This document shows positions 25,604 through 36,088 of a stretch of 64,000 nt of DNA, piece after piece. The number at the start of each line of letters is the position of its first letter. The stretch's first letter is position 1. The DNA is from Rotaria macrura (Eukaryota > Rotifera > Eurotatoria > Philodinida > Philodinidae), in the NCBI GenBank assembly GCA_900239685.1, contig OENT01000029.1, positions 62,001 through 126,000 of the forward strand, given 5' to 3'. The notes below the pieces were generated by a model. The model did not search any database. It was not told the origin of the DNA and saw only the letters and a list, made by a program, of their open reading frames with translations. A program made the translations under genes and the position numbers.

Positions 25604-27470
25604 ATGCCGTCCATACCTCCTCCTGTATTAATTATTGGTGTTACTCCTATCGTTGAAATTGTTGTTCCACTTTTACGCGCCTTCGGTTTTCAAATAGCTC
25701 ATCTCTGGTCACCACGTCGACTGACATCTGATATAATTTCTTTGTGTAAAGATAAATTAAATATCGATTCATTTTCTTGTTTACCTGATTCATTTGATCA
25801 ACTGTTAGATAATTCGACACAAAAATTTCTTATTTTCATATGCACAGAAACTGATCAACATTTAGGAGTCATACGCAAAGGACATCGAAACGAAAAATCA
25901 CATACTTAAATTACGCTGTTCAATGTTATCAAGATCATTCTTAATATCTGGCACAGAACATGTAAAAAAACGACTCTCTTCCAACATTACTTACATTTCA
26001 AATTTCCGAGCGCGAATAATTAAACGACTCAATATCATTTTAATATTCAGGTTTTTCTTTAAAACTGAAAGAGTGACATCGTCTGAAACTTCCTATTCGA
26101 TATTCTATATATCATCTAGTTATTGATCAGTTAGAAATATAATGGAAAAAATTCATATCAATAGTTTATTACTGTTCAAAGACTAGTTTTTTTTCTATTT
26201 TGAAAGTTTACATCGACACAAACTTGACTGAGAACTCACGATTGAAATCAATCGACTGCTTCAATAATTTCATCAAGGGTAAAGTATTGAGAGAAAATCT
26301 GTGGACTTTGAAAATAAGTTATTCTCATGATGTCCTATTTAAGTCAAGAGTGATACAAAAGGATTCAATTAGAAACTTTTCTTTTCTCGAAACTAAAACA
26401 AGCCAATAATAGAAAAATAAAGCACATAGATCGTTGCAGTTTATTCAAAAACACCTTTATGAAATATATTCAATCATCAGTATTCGATTTAATATGTTAT
26501 ATATGAAATCCTAAAATTACTAAAGTCTTCTATATTTAGAAATGTTTCTACATGTCTTTTGTGAATGAACTCGTACCACTGATAAAGAGTTTAACTAGAA
26601 CTGTAACTGTAAAGCCATGTGTTCATCATGTTGTTTGTATGCCACCATTTCATGTCGATCCAAAATCACTGATATCAGTTCAACAACAACTATGTTGTTA
26701 TTGTTATCCAATTGGTTTCTTACCAACAATAATAAAACTTAAACGTCATCTATATGAAGAACAATCGAATATAGGTTAGAAATGAATCTCACTTAATAAA
26801 TCATTGTCTTGACGTCGTTTACAGTTTCATTTGTCATTCTATAGGTGAAATACAATCGATTGAATTTCGTATTCGTTGTTGTTCATTAAAATCATGTTCG
26901 GATGATCGAATAAATAGTAGTCTTCTTAATCGCTTTGGTTCATATGCACTTTTTATACTTTTTTATTTATTTGGTACACAATATTTATCAACAATTAGTC
27001 ATGCTTATATTCAATCACCGAACGAGATAACATGTTCATTTTATATAAATTATAATCGATCCATACGTTTACCACCTATTTTTGTTAGTATAATATCGAA
27101 TTCACATATATCATCGACATATAATCAAGAACTCACAATCATAGCATCGAAATGTGCACTCATTGTTAATGATTATCGTTTAATATTACGTCGTTTAAAT
27201 GTCGATGATGACATCTTAATTGATTCATTTCATTCGGATACCAATGAGAAATTTTCACAATTTTCATGTGAAAACCCTGAAATCCCATTGATATTTATTC
27301 AATCATTTTACTATTTTATTGGTCATTTAAAAGAAGCATTAATAAATCAAATACCACGATCAACATTTACAGAACTTACATCGTATGAAATTGTTAATAA
27401 AGTCCAAGAAGCAATCGTTGCCATACGTGAAGCATCACGAACCGGTGAAATCGTACCCATCGTCAGATGA
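25604..27470 (+). CDS. GFOD1/2-like glucose-fructose oxidoreductase domain protein, divergent
   Basis: Three exons, 25604-25867, 26540-26774 and 26845-27470, give 374 residues (human GFOD1/2 are 385-390). The N terminus (VLIIGVTPIVEIVVPLLRAFGF) aligns with the Rossmann start of GFOD, and the following HLWSPR matches the GFOD ALWGR segment. Exon 3 opens GEIQSIEFRIRCCSL and continues with SYALFILFYLFGTQ, matching the GFOD C-terminal sheet region. The last part (VQEAIVAIREASRTGE) matches VDTIKRSSQTGEW. The Gfo/Idh/MocA family binds NAD(P), but the glycine-rich loop is poorly kept here (GVTPIV), so enzyme activity is doubtful. The first donor (GTCATA) is weak, so the exon 1/2 junction is the least certain part. 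An acceptor-like TTTCAG touches the ATG, so a 5' UTR intron or a spliced leader is possible. Confidence 0.72.
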
Positions 27471-27657
27471 AAATCTATTTTTCTTCTTTCTTTTTTTTCG
27501 CGAAAACAAAAAAACAAATAATAATAATAATAATGAACAACGAATTTGAAACTATGTTTGAAGAGAATGAACAGTTTGATTTTCTTTTAAATGATTTCTT
27601 TCATCTTTTCTTTTTTTTTTGTATTTATTAACGATAATTTTAGACAAGAAATAAAAT
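27471..27657 (+). promoter_or_regulatory. Short GFOD-like/ZNHIT3 spacer with acceptor-like site
   Basis: Only 187 bp separate the stop at 27470 from the ZNHIT3 ATG at 27658. The spacer has an AAT repeat (about 27518-27534), T-rich tracts and then GATAATTTTAG with the AG at 27642-27643, leaving a 14-nt leader. No AATAAA lies between the stop and that AG. This fits either a trans-splice acceptor or a short 5' UTR intron. Confidence 0.45.
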
Positions 27658-29523
27658 ATGCAATGTCAAGTTTGTTATGAAAAGAAAACTGTTTCTTATA
27701 AATGTCCGAAATGTAGAATTAAATAGTAAGTGCACAACGAAATATTTTACTTCTATTAATCATTATTTTTTTCAGTTGTTCGATTGCATGTTTTCAGAAA
27801 CATAAATCATCGGGTAATTCAAATATATTCAACCATAAATTTTTAAAATATATACATATGTTTGATTAATTTAACTAGAAACATGTTTTGAAAAAACTCT
27901 TGAACCACAGTTCAACGTAGAAGGTGAGAAAAGCTGCGTGCCATTTCAAAGACGAACAATCAGAATCTAGCCAATTGATCATGTGCATAACAATATTGTA
28001 CTGAGATATATTTTTTACACAATGATGAAGTTTTTAGAAATGTTCAATCGTTGTTTTCACAGGAGAATTGACATCATTTCGGCTATGCTGAATTTCTTCT
28101 GAAGCCGCCAGTATCAGAGAGATCGAGAGTTTTATTTAGAGAAACAACCATGAGAAGAAAGGTCTTAAATTTCAATGTGGAAAATCGGAAGCTTATTAAA
28201 ATTGTTTCAGTGAACTACGTTACTTCTGAATGATGACTTATGAGAAAAAATTCTCAAAAGTATAAATACATATGATTTTGAATGGAATGTGTAGAAGTGA
28301 AAAAAGCGTCTCAAAGTCCGGCAAAATGTTTGTTGTCACAGCTTGTGAGAGGAATGTATCTTGTCTTTCAGTGGCATTCCAACCGAGATTGTATTCATTT
28401 GATGAATGATAGAAATCGATAGAACATTCTAAGACGGCTTAGCCGTCCGAATATTGATTCTAGAGCCATAGACAAACAAACGATTTTTTAAAAAGCAACC
28501 AAATATATTTACGTATGGTAATATTCTATATCTAAAAATCAAAGTTGTAAGAAAAATTGTACCATTCTCAGTCAAATGAAGCTACAGCCCATTGATGTCT
28601 TGTCTTGATAAAGAACGTATTAAAATTCTGGCATCTGAAAACTACAGATATGTTAAAACTAAGTCATTCATGTCTTTTTCACTATTGATTTATGGTCATC
28701 GAATGAATACCAGTGTTGTTAAGTAATCATGAATTTTATTGCCTGAATCGAGAGCGAGGAATTATTAAAAATGTTCGATGTTATTGGAATTTTATTCAGC
28801 TCTCGTGTGCTTTTGATTATTTGCTTTATCTTTTTCGATAGATCAGAAAAGTTTACAGATGTTAAGACACTCCAGTGATACAAACTCGAGTAGACACATT
28901 ATGTTTTGAGAGTTTGTTTTTCTTTTGTGCAAAATGGAATCTTGTTGGTGTTCATTTTAAAAAAGTATTTTTTGTTTTCTAGATTTAGCTTGCGTTCGAA
29001 AATAAGTATTCGGAAAGCTTTGTAACTGTTACAGAAAGTTGATTAAAATATTCTATGAAATATTATTTTTAAATCACATAAATGCAACATATCAGGAACG
29101 TTAAACCGACGAGCTCCTAATCTCTTCGGATTATTCATAGCTCATTAAAGCGGAGATGATCTGCATCATCTTGACTATNTTTTGTTTTTATTATCTTTAG
29201 CTCCAAAAACGCAAACTCAATTACCAATAGAACTTGGCGATGATGAAGAAAGTGACCGTCTTCCAGCGTATGTATTGGAACGCATCGGTAAGATTTTCTT
29301 TCGTCTACGAATATTTGAAGATTATGTTTCGTACATACATCTTATAATAGATCAATCAAAAGATGTTTGTGAACTATTGAAGAATCGTCATCTACGTACA
29401 ATAATCAAAGCATTGGATCGTTCGATAAATCCAGCTGATGATATGCAAAAGGCTATGATGGAACCTATTTTTGTTCAATTCGTTGATCAACTATTGATGA
29501 TTGTTGAAAACAGAAACAAATAA
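27658..29523 (+). CDS. ZNHIT3: Zinc finger HIT domain-containing protein 3 (ZNHIT3-like)
   Basis: Four exons, 27658-27725, 27776-27813, 27879-27923 and 29201-29523, give 157 residues (human 155). The N-terminal zf-HIT domain keeps the metal ligands Cys3, Cys6, Cys16, Cys19, Cys24, Cys28, His32 and Cys39 (CQVC, CPKC, YCSIACFQKHK). The C-terminal domain carries LLKNRHLRTIIKALD and MMEPIFVQFVDQLL, which match the ZNHIT3 C terminus. In yeast (Hit1) and animals the protein acts with NUFIP in assembling box C/D snoRNPs in the nucleus. Intron 3 is 1.3 kb and contains an undetermined base at 29179. The start is the first ATG and places the first zinc cysteine at residue 3. The gene follows the GFOD-like gene closely on the same strand. 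Confidence 0.88.
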
Positions 29524-30879
29524 TAGCATTGTAACGAAAAAAAATCATGTATTGTTTTTGATAGATTTTCTTTATAATCTATGTAATAGATACTGATGAA
29601 TAATTACCTTCGTGTATACATTTTAATATAAATTCATTATGCTATAAACTAGACTTATTCTAATTTAGAATGATTGATATATCTATGTATATATATATAT
29701 ATCGTTCCTTTTGATTATTACGAAGTTTATTTATTAATATTATTGTTTCTTTCTATTCCATTGATTGGAAGTAATCAAACTCTCTTTTTTTTTGAGGATA
29801 GTTTCTTTTCATATTTCGTATTTAACATAATCTAGATTTTATGAATTCTAATTCATAATGAAAATCATAGAAAAGATCCGTACCTGTTTATTATTTCCGT
29901 TACTTTCACAGAACATCATTGTCATTGTGAGATCTTTCATGACCAATAACTATTGAATTTCTCTAGTGAACATTCAACTTATTCAAAAAAGGTCATCAAG
30001 TGCAGTTTCACGAGACAATTCCACATCACACTGTGAAAGTCAGTTCGATTGTGTCAGTTGTTGAACACACATAAGTGAATCGACAACTTCAGTGCTTATG
30101 TTTATACTATTTTAAGAAGTGCAAAGGGAAAAATTTTGTTTTTCTGCAAAATATGCGCAGCTTATTGAGATAAATATAACATCTGTGTTCTTAATTTCAA
30201 AGGGAATTCATAGCTAACATGCAAATGGCAATTTTTTTATTTGAGCTATTCTTCGTCTTTGTCATTTTCTTTTGTATTCTCATGATAGAATATAAATATC
30301 TAATTGCGCATCTATCATTTTTTTTGTCCGAAAAATGTATTCCGAGAACTTTAATGAAGTGATGCTTACGTAGAAGTTTTTTAATATCAAGTAAAACAAA
30401 GAACAGGAACAGAGTATCGTATTTTTATTAACTATATTGAGTAAATTGTTCTGATTCATTGTTGGCAAAGTTTTTGAGTACTAAGAATCACTCTTGTTCT
30501 TTTTCTTATCAAGTAGCTGTAAAAATAAAGAAATCAAATGATCTTTTAGTTGATGATATATGAATACACTTGAATATATATATGTATCCATATGTTTTGG
30601 ATATTTTGATTGTAATCCTTCTCTTAATCAATATTATCAGGTATTGCTTTTATCGAAGCATATTCCACATAGCAAAAAATATCGACGATAGGAAAATCTT
30701 ATTTTTCTTCCTCGTGTTCTTGCTTTCTATGATAGTATCACGAGATGAAAAGGTAATTGGAGACGACAATACTGAGTGCCATGTTCGGCCGATAATAGAA
30801 GAAAAAGAATGAACATGATAATGACTCTATAGATCATTTTGCATCTTCTTTGATTACTCTATACACTCTACCATTGTCC
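29524..30879. other. Gene-free stretch upstream of GPCR-1
   Basis: This contains the ZNHIT3 3' flank and the upstream region of the first GPCR gene. Nothing with coding resemblance was found. A short AT repeat lies near 29688-29702. Confidence 0.5.
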
Positions 30880-32835
30880 ATGGATAATATTTCTGACATA
30901 GAAACGTTGATTGCTGTTGAATTATGCAAATACTATCCGTATTATTTACTTGCTGAAACTATTTGGCGTATTGGTGCACTTTTATGCGTCCTATTGGGAA
31001 TACCTCGCCATATAATCGTTGTCATTATTATGTTAAATTCAAGAAATCGACGGCAACCTGTTTGCCTCTATTTCGCTACGATTGCCTTTTTTGAATTTAT
31101 TTATCTCATAAGTATGTACAAAAAAAAAAGTCTAATTAAAGTAAATTATTCTTAGCTGCTAATATCATATGTTTAAGTATGAAGGTTCTTAGGAAAATAC
31201 ATAGTATTCTTCCAATTGAAATCAAGATATCTTGCAGGAAATAAATTACTTATCGAATAAATGAATAAATCATTCAACTTTACTGTAACTGAGACCTTTA
31301 AAAACAAGATCAAGACACACGAATAAGAGATTTAACTAAACATAGGAATATATATCACAACTCTTTAGACACCTAAAATTTACCATATCAACTAGAGAAG
31401 AACTTTCGAACAAGTGACTATTCGGAATACACATAAACAATACTTTCAACGAATTATAGATCTCTCGTCGATATTCGTCTTCTTAAACTGACTTCCAATT
31501 ATTCTGAGCAAATGACTTCAGTATCAAGTACCTCTTCTATTTACTACCTGTGATCCTTTGATAGTGGTACATAAAATAGAAGCTCGATCATAAAGTTATA
31601 TCGACTTGTTTTTGCTTCAAGAATAATTTTAATCGAAGCTTGAAACGATGATTGTTTATCATTGGATCTCATAGACACTCAGCAGCAGTAAACAGATTTT
31701 TCAAGATTCATTCTTTATTTTGTCAAAAGATACAAAATTGAGATATCCTTGTTCAAAAAATCTGTACCGTTCGATCATATTTGCAATGAAACTGTATATT
31801 CTCTCTCGAATATTTAGTTTTATATATTAGGACATTTCCTTTCTAACTGATTACGTGATATTTCTGTCCCTGCTTGGAACTATCTGGAAAAAAAATAGTT
31901 AGAAATTTTTAATATCGCCAAAAAATGAAAACGAAAACAATTCTTTTCGATTAGATTTTAATCTTCGTTGTATTAGAAAAACGTCGAAAACAAATAGTGA
32001 TATATATATATATGTATGTCTTATTGAAATTTCAGTTGTTTTCTGGCTATGGTGTGCCTCATTATCATTTGTACGTGATCCTCGTGATGTTTTAACATGT
32101 GGAGTCTATTATAGTTTAACAATTGGTTCATCGAATGTTTCAACACTTTTACTTGCTGTTGCATCTATCGATCGCCTTCTCATCGTTGTCTATCCAAGTC
32201 GTTATTCAACATTTGTAACACGAACAAAAGCATTGAATAAAATCATATTCATTATAGTTTTTGTTTCTATTCTCATTATTCAATATCATTTTTCATACTA
32301 TTATTCTTATTCATATCGCATTTGCGACTACTATTCATATGCACACCTATGGCATGGAAAGATTTGGTCACTTATACGTCTTGCTCTCTTAGCATTTATT
32401 CCATGTCTCATCATATGTATTTGCTCGTTGTTTATACTGAGAAATCGTTATTATCGTCGTCCATCGACAACAAGTGAAACAACAGGTACAAGACATATGC
32501 GTACAGCATCACTTTTACTTGTAATTTATTCAATATATTATACAATAAGTGTGATGCCATTAAATATTCTTCAATTATTTCATTCAAATTTTTTTAATCA
32601 TCATACGATGAGAAAATCGTCCGAAATTAATTGTCTAAAATTTTCACAATGGAGAATATTAATGAAATTTTGTATGCTTCTAATGGCTGTTAATTATTCA
32701 AATAAATGTATGGTACATTATCTTGTATCGATGCAATTTCGTCGATATGTATGGGATTTATTTAACAATTGTAAGTTTACTTCAGAAAGAAATAATAAAC
32801 GTTCGAGAAGTATTGAAGGAAGTTCGTGTCCTTAA
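30880..32835 (+). CDS. Rhodopsin-like (class A) GPCR, divergent, ligand unknown
   Basis: Two exons, 30880-31111 and 32036-32835, give 343 residues. Seven hydrophobic segments can be placed, with TM1-2 in exon 1 and TM3-7 in exon 2. Cys99 at the start of TM3 and Cys174 in the second extracellular loop would form the usual disulfide. The DRY motif at the end of TM3 is altered to DRL (123-125, ASIDRLLIVVYP). TM7 is odd: NYSNKCMVHY (297-306) has no recognisable NPxxY. A typical helix-8 start follows (SMQFRRYV). The style is that of invertebrate peptide (FMRFamide-like) receptors, but no ligand can be assigned. The ATG at 30880 is the only in-frame ATG after the upstream stop at 30796. The 924-nt intron falls within the TM2-TM3 region. 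Confidence 0.78.
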
Positions 32836-34173
32836 AGCCTTGTAATCTAAAGATTGTATTTATTGACAATAAATCGAAAAGAAATTACATTGAAAGTTGT
32901 TCTTTCTTAAAATTCTTCAAATAACAAAGATCAAGCATTCAAACACTCATAATTTACTCGATGAAGTTTGATTGCAAAATTATTCAATTCGTTTGCAATT
33001 GCATATCAAGAAAAATCTCGTAATATCTAACGAAGCGAAAAAAACCTAATCAAGCATATTGTATCATTACCGATGAGAGAAGAAATTTATACATCTTGTC
33101 ACAGCATCGGTTCCTCCGATACTCTACGCTTGATGAGTCTCAATGAAATCAGGAAAAGTTTCAATGACTTCATTTCTATGGGTTTCTGATGCTTGACTAT
33201 AAAACATGTACTGCATTGTTCGATCAACTTTGGTTTCTTCTCAAAAAATCGATAAACAAAATAATTCAATAGAAAAATTTTAGTTTCTTAATACTTATAT
33301 CGAGTTGAAGATCCTGTTCAAGTGGAAATTTCATTTCATTTTGAAGTTAGAACTTTTCAAGTTTATTCTTCGACAATTTCTCGCGTACAAGTGTAAAATA
33401 CAGTACAGCAATGTTAACTCTGCTAAAAAAATTCATCAAGACTAAATCTCTTCTATCTTTCTAAGCCCTACCAAGACATTTTTCTTAATGTCGACATGAG
33501 CATGAATAGAGTGATTCTACTTTCTTGTCCGTTAAGGATCCTTGTTATACAACTACTCATACTACTAATGATAACGTACGGTCGTTTTTAGAAATCTTAG
33601 AATGTGACTACAGAGGAAAGAGTTCTAACCTCTATCAATTGTATATTCGGTTATTTTCTCTACCAGCCACTATATTGATTATCATCGAACATACAGTCGA
33701 TTGTATTTGATTCAAAAAAAAAGAAATCTTTCCTCCTACGTATTATACTCGGATACATTTCAAAGTTAAGTATATGTGTTTCAAAACAAATTCAATCTTA
33801 AAATAAAACAAATCTGTATGCGAGGGAGTTACCGGTTAAGTATGGACATTTACTATATATGTGTGTGTATATATTGTTGAAATACATTGTTGAAGAAACA
33901 ACGAAGGACCAGAAGGTCAACGAGACGAAGAAATCGTTCAGGTAAAGATTGAATTGTTTGATCGATAAGAGAGAATGTAAGAGTAACTGAATCATCGTGT
34001 GAATAATGTACTGAGACATGTACCGTACGTATACATGTATTTATATTATATGACGTAACTCGTTACTATTACAGTTCAACGATTGATTCGAGTTCGACCA
34101 ATATTATTCAGTAGACTGATGTAATTTTATAGTCATACATGCTCATTTTAATGTATTAACAATCAGAAGAAGA
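32836..34173. other. Gene-free stretch
   Basis: No coding resemblance was found between the first GPCR and the peritrophin/EGF gene. TAATTTTATAG ends at 34132, 41 nt before the next start codon, and could be an acceptor. A tiny upstream ATG frame (34139-34159) sits between them. Confidence 0.45.
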
Positions 34174-36088
34174 ATGTGTACAATACTTTTTATCATTTTT
34201 ATTCAAATTAATCAAATTTTATCTACATCAGCATTCGGTAAAAAAGAATATGAAATTATTTAGTTTATTTTTTCGATATTTTAATAATTAGGAAGTATCT
34301 TTCCAATACCATTGACTCAAGCAAACGACGATGTAAATTTTCAAACATGTCTACAAGACACAGGTGTATATGCACATACGACGAATTGTTCACTGTTTCA
34401 TAGGTGTACATCTGGTATTCATACTATTTATTCATGTATCGATGGTTTCTATTTTAATCCAACCATTGGTCAATGTCAATATTGGGCAATGGTAAGAATG
34501 AACTTTGACAATAATTCTCGGATATTCATGAATATTAAATATTCTCTAGAAAAAAGAAATTACATGTAGGGAAATTCTCAACATAATGATCACTGGCAAT
34601 TTTTATCCAACTGAAGAATTAGCAACAAGTAGAATGTACAAGAGAATAATTATCATATAAAAATAACAATTATTTCCTGTTTAGATAATGATTATCATTA
34701 TAATCATAGAAAATCTATAAAATCAAAATGTACACAAGCTGGCATTTATCCCGATATACTCGATTGTTCATTATTTCATTATTGTCATGAAAATCAACAA
34801 CATGAAATATTCAAATGTCCAAATGGATTACATTTTGATCCAAAAAGATTCATATGTTCACCATCTCAGTTGGTTGGTTTGTTGATTAAATTGAAACTTG
34901 AAGACGAATGTTTTTTTTTCTGTGAACAATTCAGGTTAACTGTCAGTATGAAACACCGAATACAATCAACGATAAAACAAATGAGACTTCAATCGTCGAA
35001 TTAGGTTGTTCTCGGATAATTTTATTTTTCAAATGGACTAGTTTATGTCGTTCTTTTTTTTCTACAAAGATTTTATTTGTCGTGATTATACAGCTGGTAC
35101 TCATTTGCCTATAGCCAATATATTTGATGAGTTTGTAATATGTGGATATAATGGTAGAAGCATTCGAATGAAATGTAAACCGGGATTTAATTACGATGCA
35201 TTCACAACGATATGTAAAATGAGTAAATAGAGATGGAATTACTTTGATTGTTTATTTCGTCGAAATTTGATTTTTGTTTTTACTTATCAGAACCATGTAC
35301 AAGGGACTTAACACTATGTCAAAATAATGGTCAATGTATAGATGAACCTGATCATATTAGAGGTTTTAAATGTATATGTTCAAATGAATATGAAGGAGAA
35401 TATTGTGAGAAACGTAAGAGACTTTGTTTTGATTCATAAACACAAGAGAATTAGTATACTATTGGATAATTTAGATGTTGGATTAGTTCAAGAGATGAAA
35501 CGTAGAACGAATATCTTGAATGAGGATATACGTATTGTTTACCGTCTCGAGTATGTTAATTAGTTGTTTTCTAGCATAAAATTAATTCCATTAAAAAAGT
35601 TCAATAATTGTTTCTCTTTTCAATATGGATTTTGAAATATCCTTGACAAGTTTTCTGTATTCTTATTTAGTGGTAATAGTGAACTTATGAATACAATGAC
35701 AAATACCGAATCAACAGATGATCTTTCTCATGGTCCAATACCGTAGTAAGTTGTTTTTGATATGTACATTCTCTAAATTTGTTTTACATATTCTCAATGA
35801 TTTGCTAGCATTGAGCCGTCATTTGCAGACAAAATTATTCTTGTTGAAAAAAAGCCTATTGCTAATTCATCATTATCAAGAATATTTCATCCTATGAAAA
35901 ATAATTATGGTCAGCAATCGGAAATCACTGATTTGATTAAGATCATATTTATTGCTATTTTGACTTTAATCACTCTTATTATTTTTAGTTCGGTAGCTTT
36001 TGGTGCTTTTATTTGTATTCGCTTACTTTTATATCCGTCGTTAGTACCGATTGGTATTTGGAAAACACTAAAAGAGTTCAATATTTAG
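34174..36088 (+). CDS. Secretory-pathway type I membrane protein with peritrophin-A-like and EGF domains
   Basis: Ten small exons: 34174-34237, 34292-34491, 34550-34628, 34685-34872, 34935-35004, 35070-35222, 35291-35413, 35475-35550, 35671-35745 and 35809-36088. They give 435 residues. A signal peptide (MCTILFIIFIQINQILSTSA) leads. The first chitin-binding type-2 (CBM14) domain has all six cysteines (41, 54, 60, 70, 83, 94). The second also has six (130, 142, 148, 159, 172, 180). A third related unit from Cys204 has lost the second cysteine. A complete EGF domain follows: Cys254, 261, 267, 279, 281, 290. After a polar stem there is one transmembrane segment (about 386-413) and a short cytoplasmic tail ending KTLKEFNI. 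It is probably a cell-surface protein touching a chitin- or glycan-containing matrix. I do not recognise an orthologue. The exon 7/8 and 8/9 junctions were chosen by phase and splice sites and are the least certain. Confidence 0.75.
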
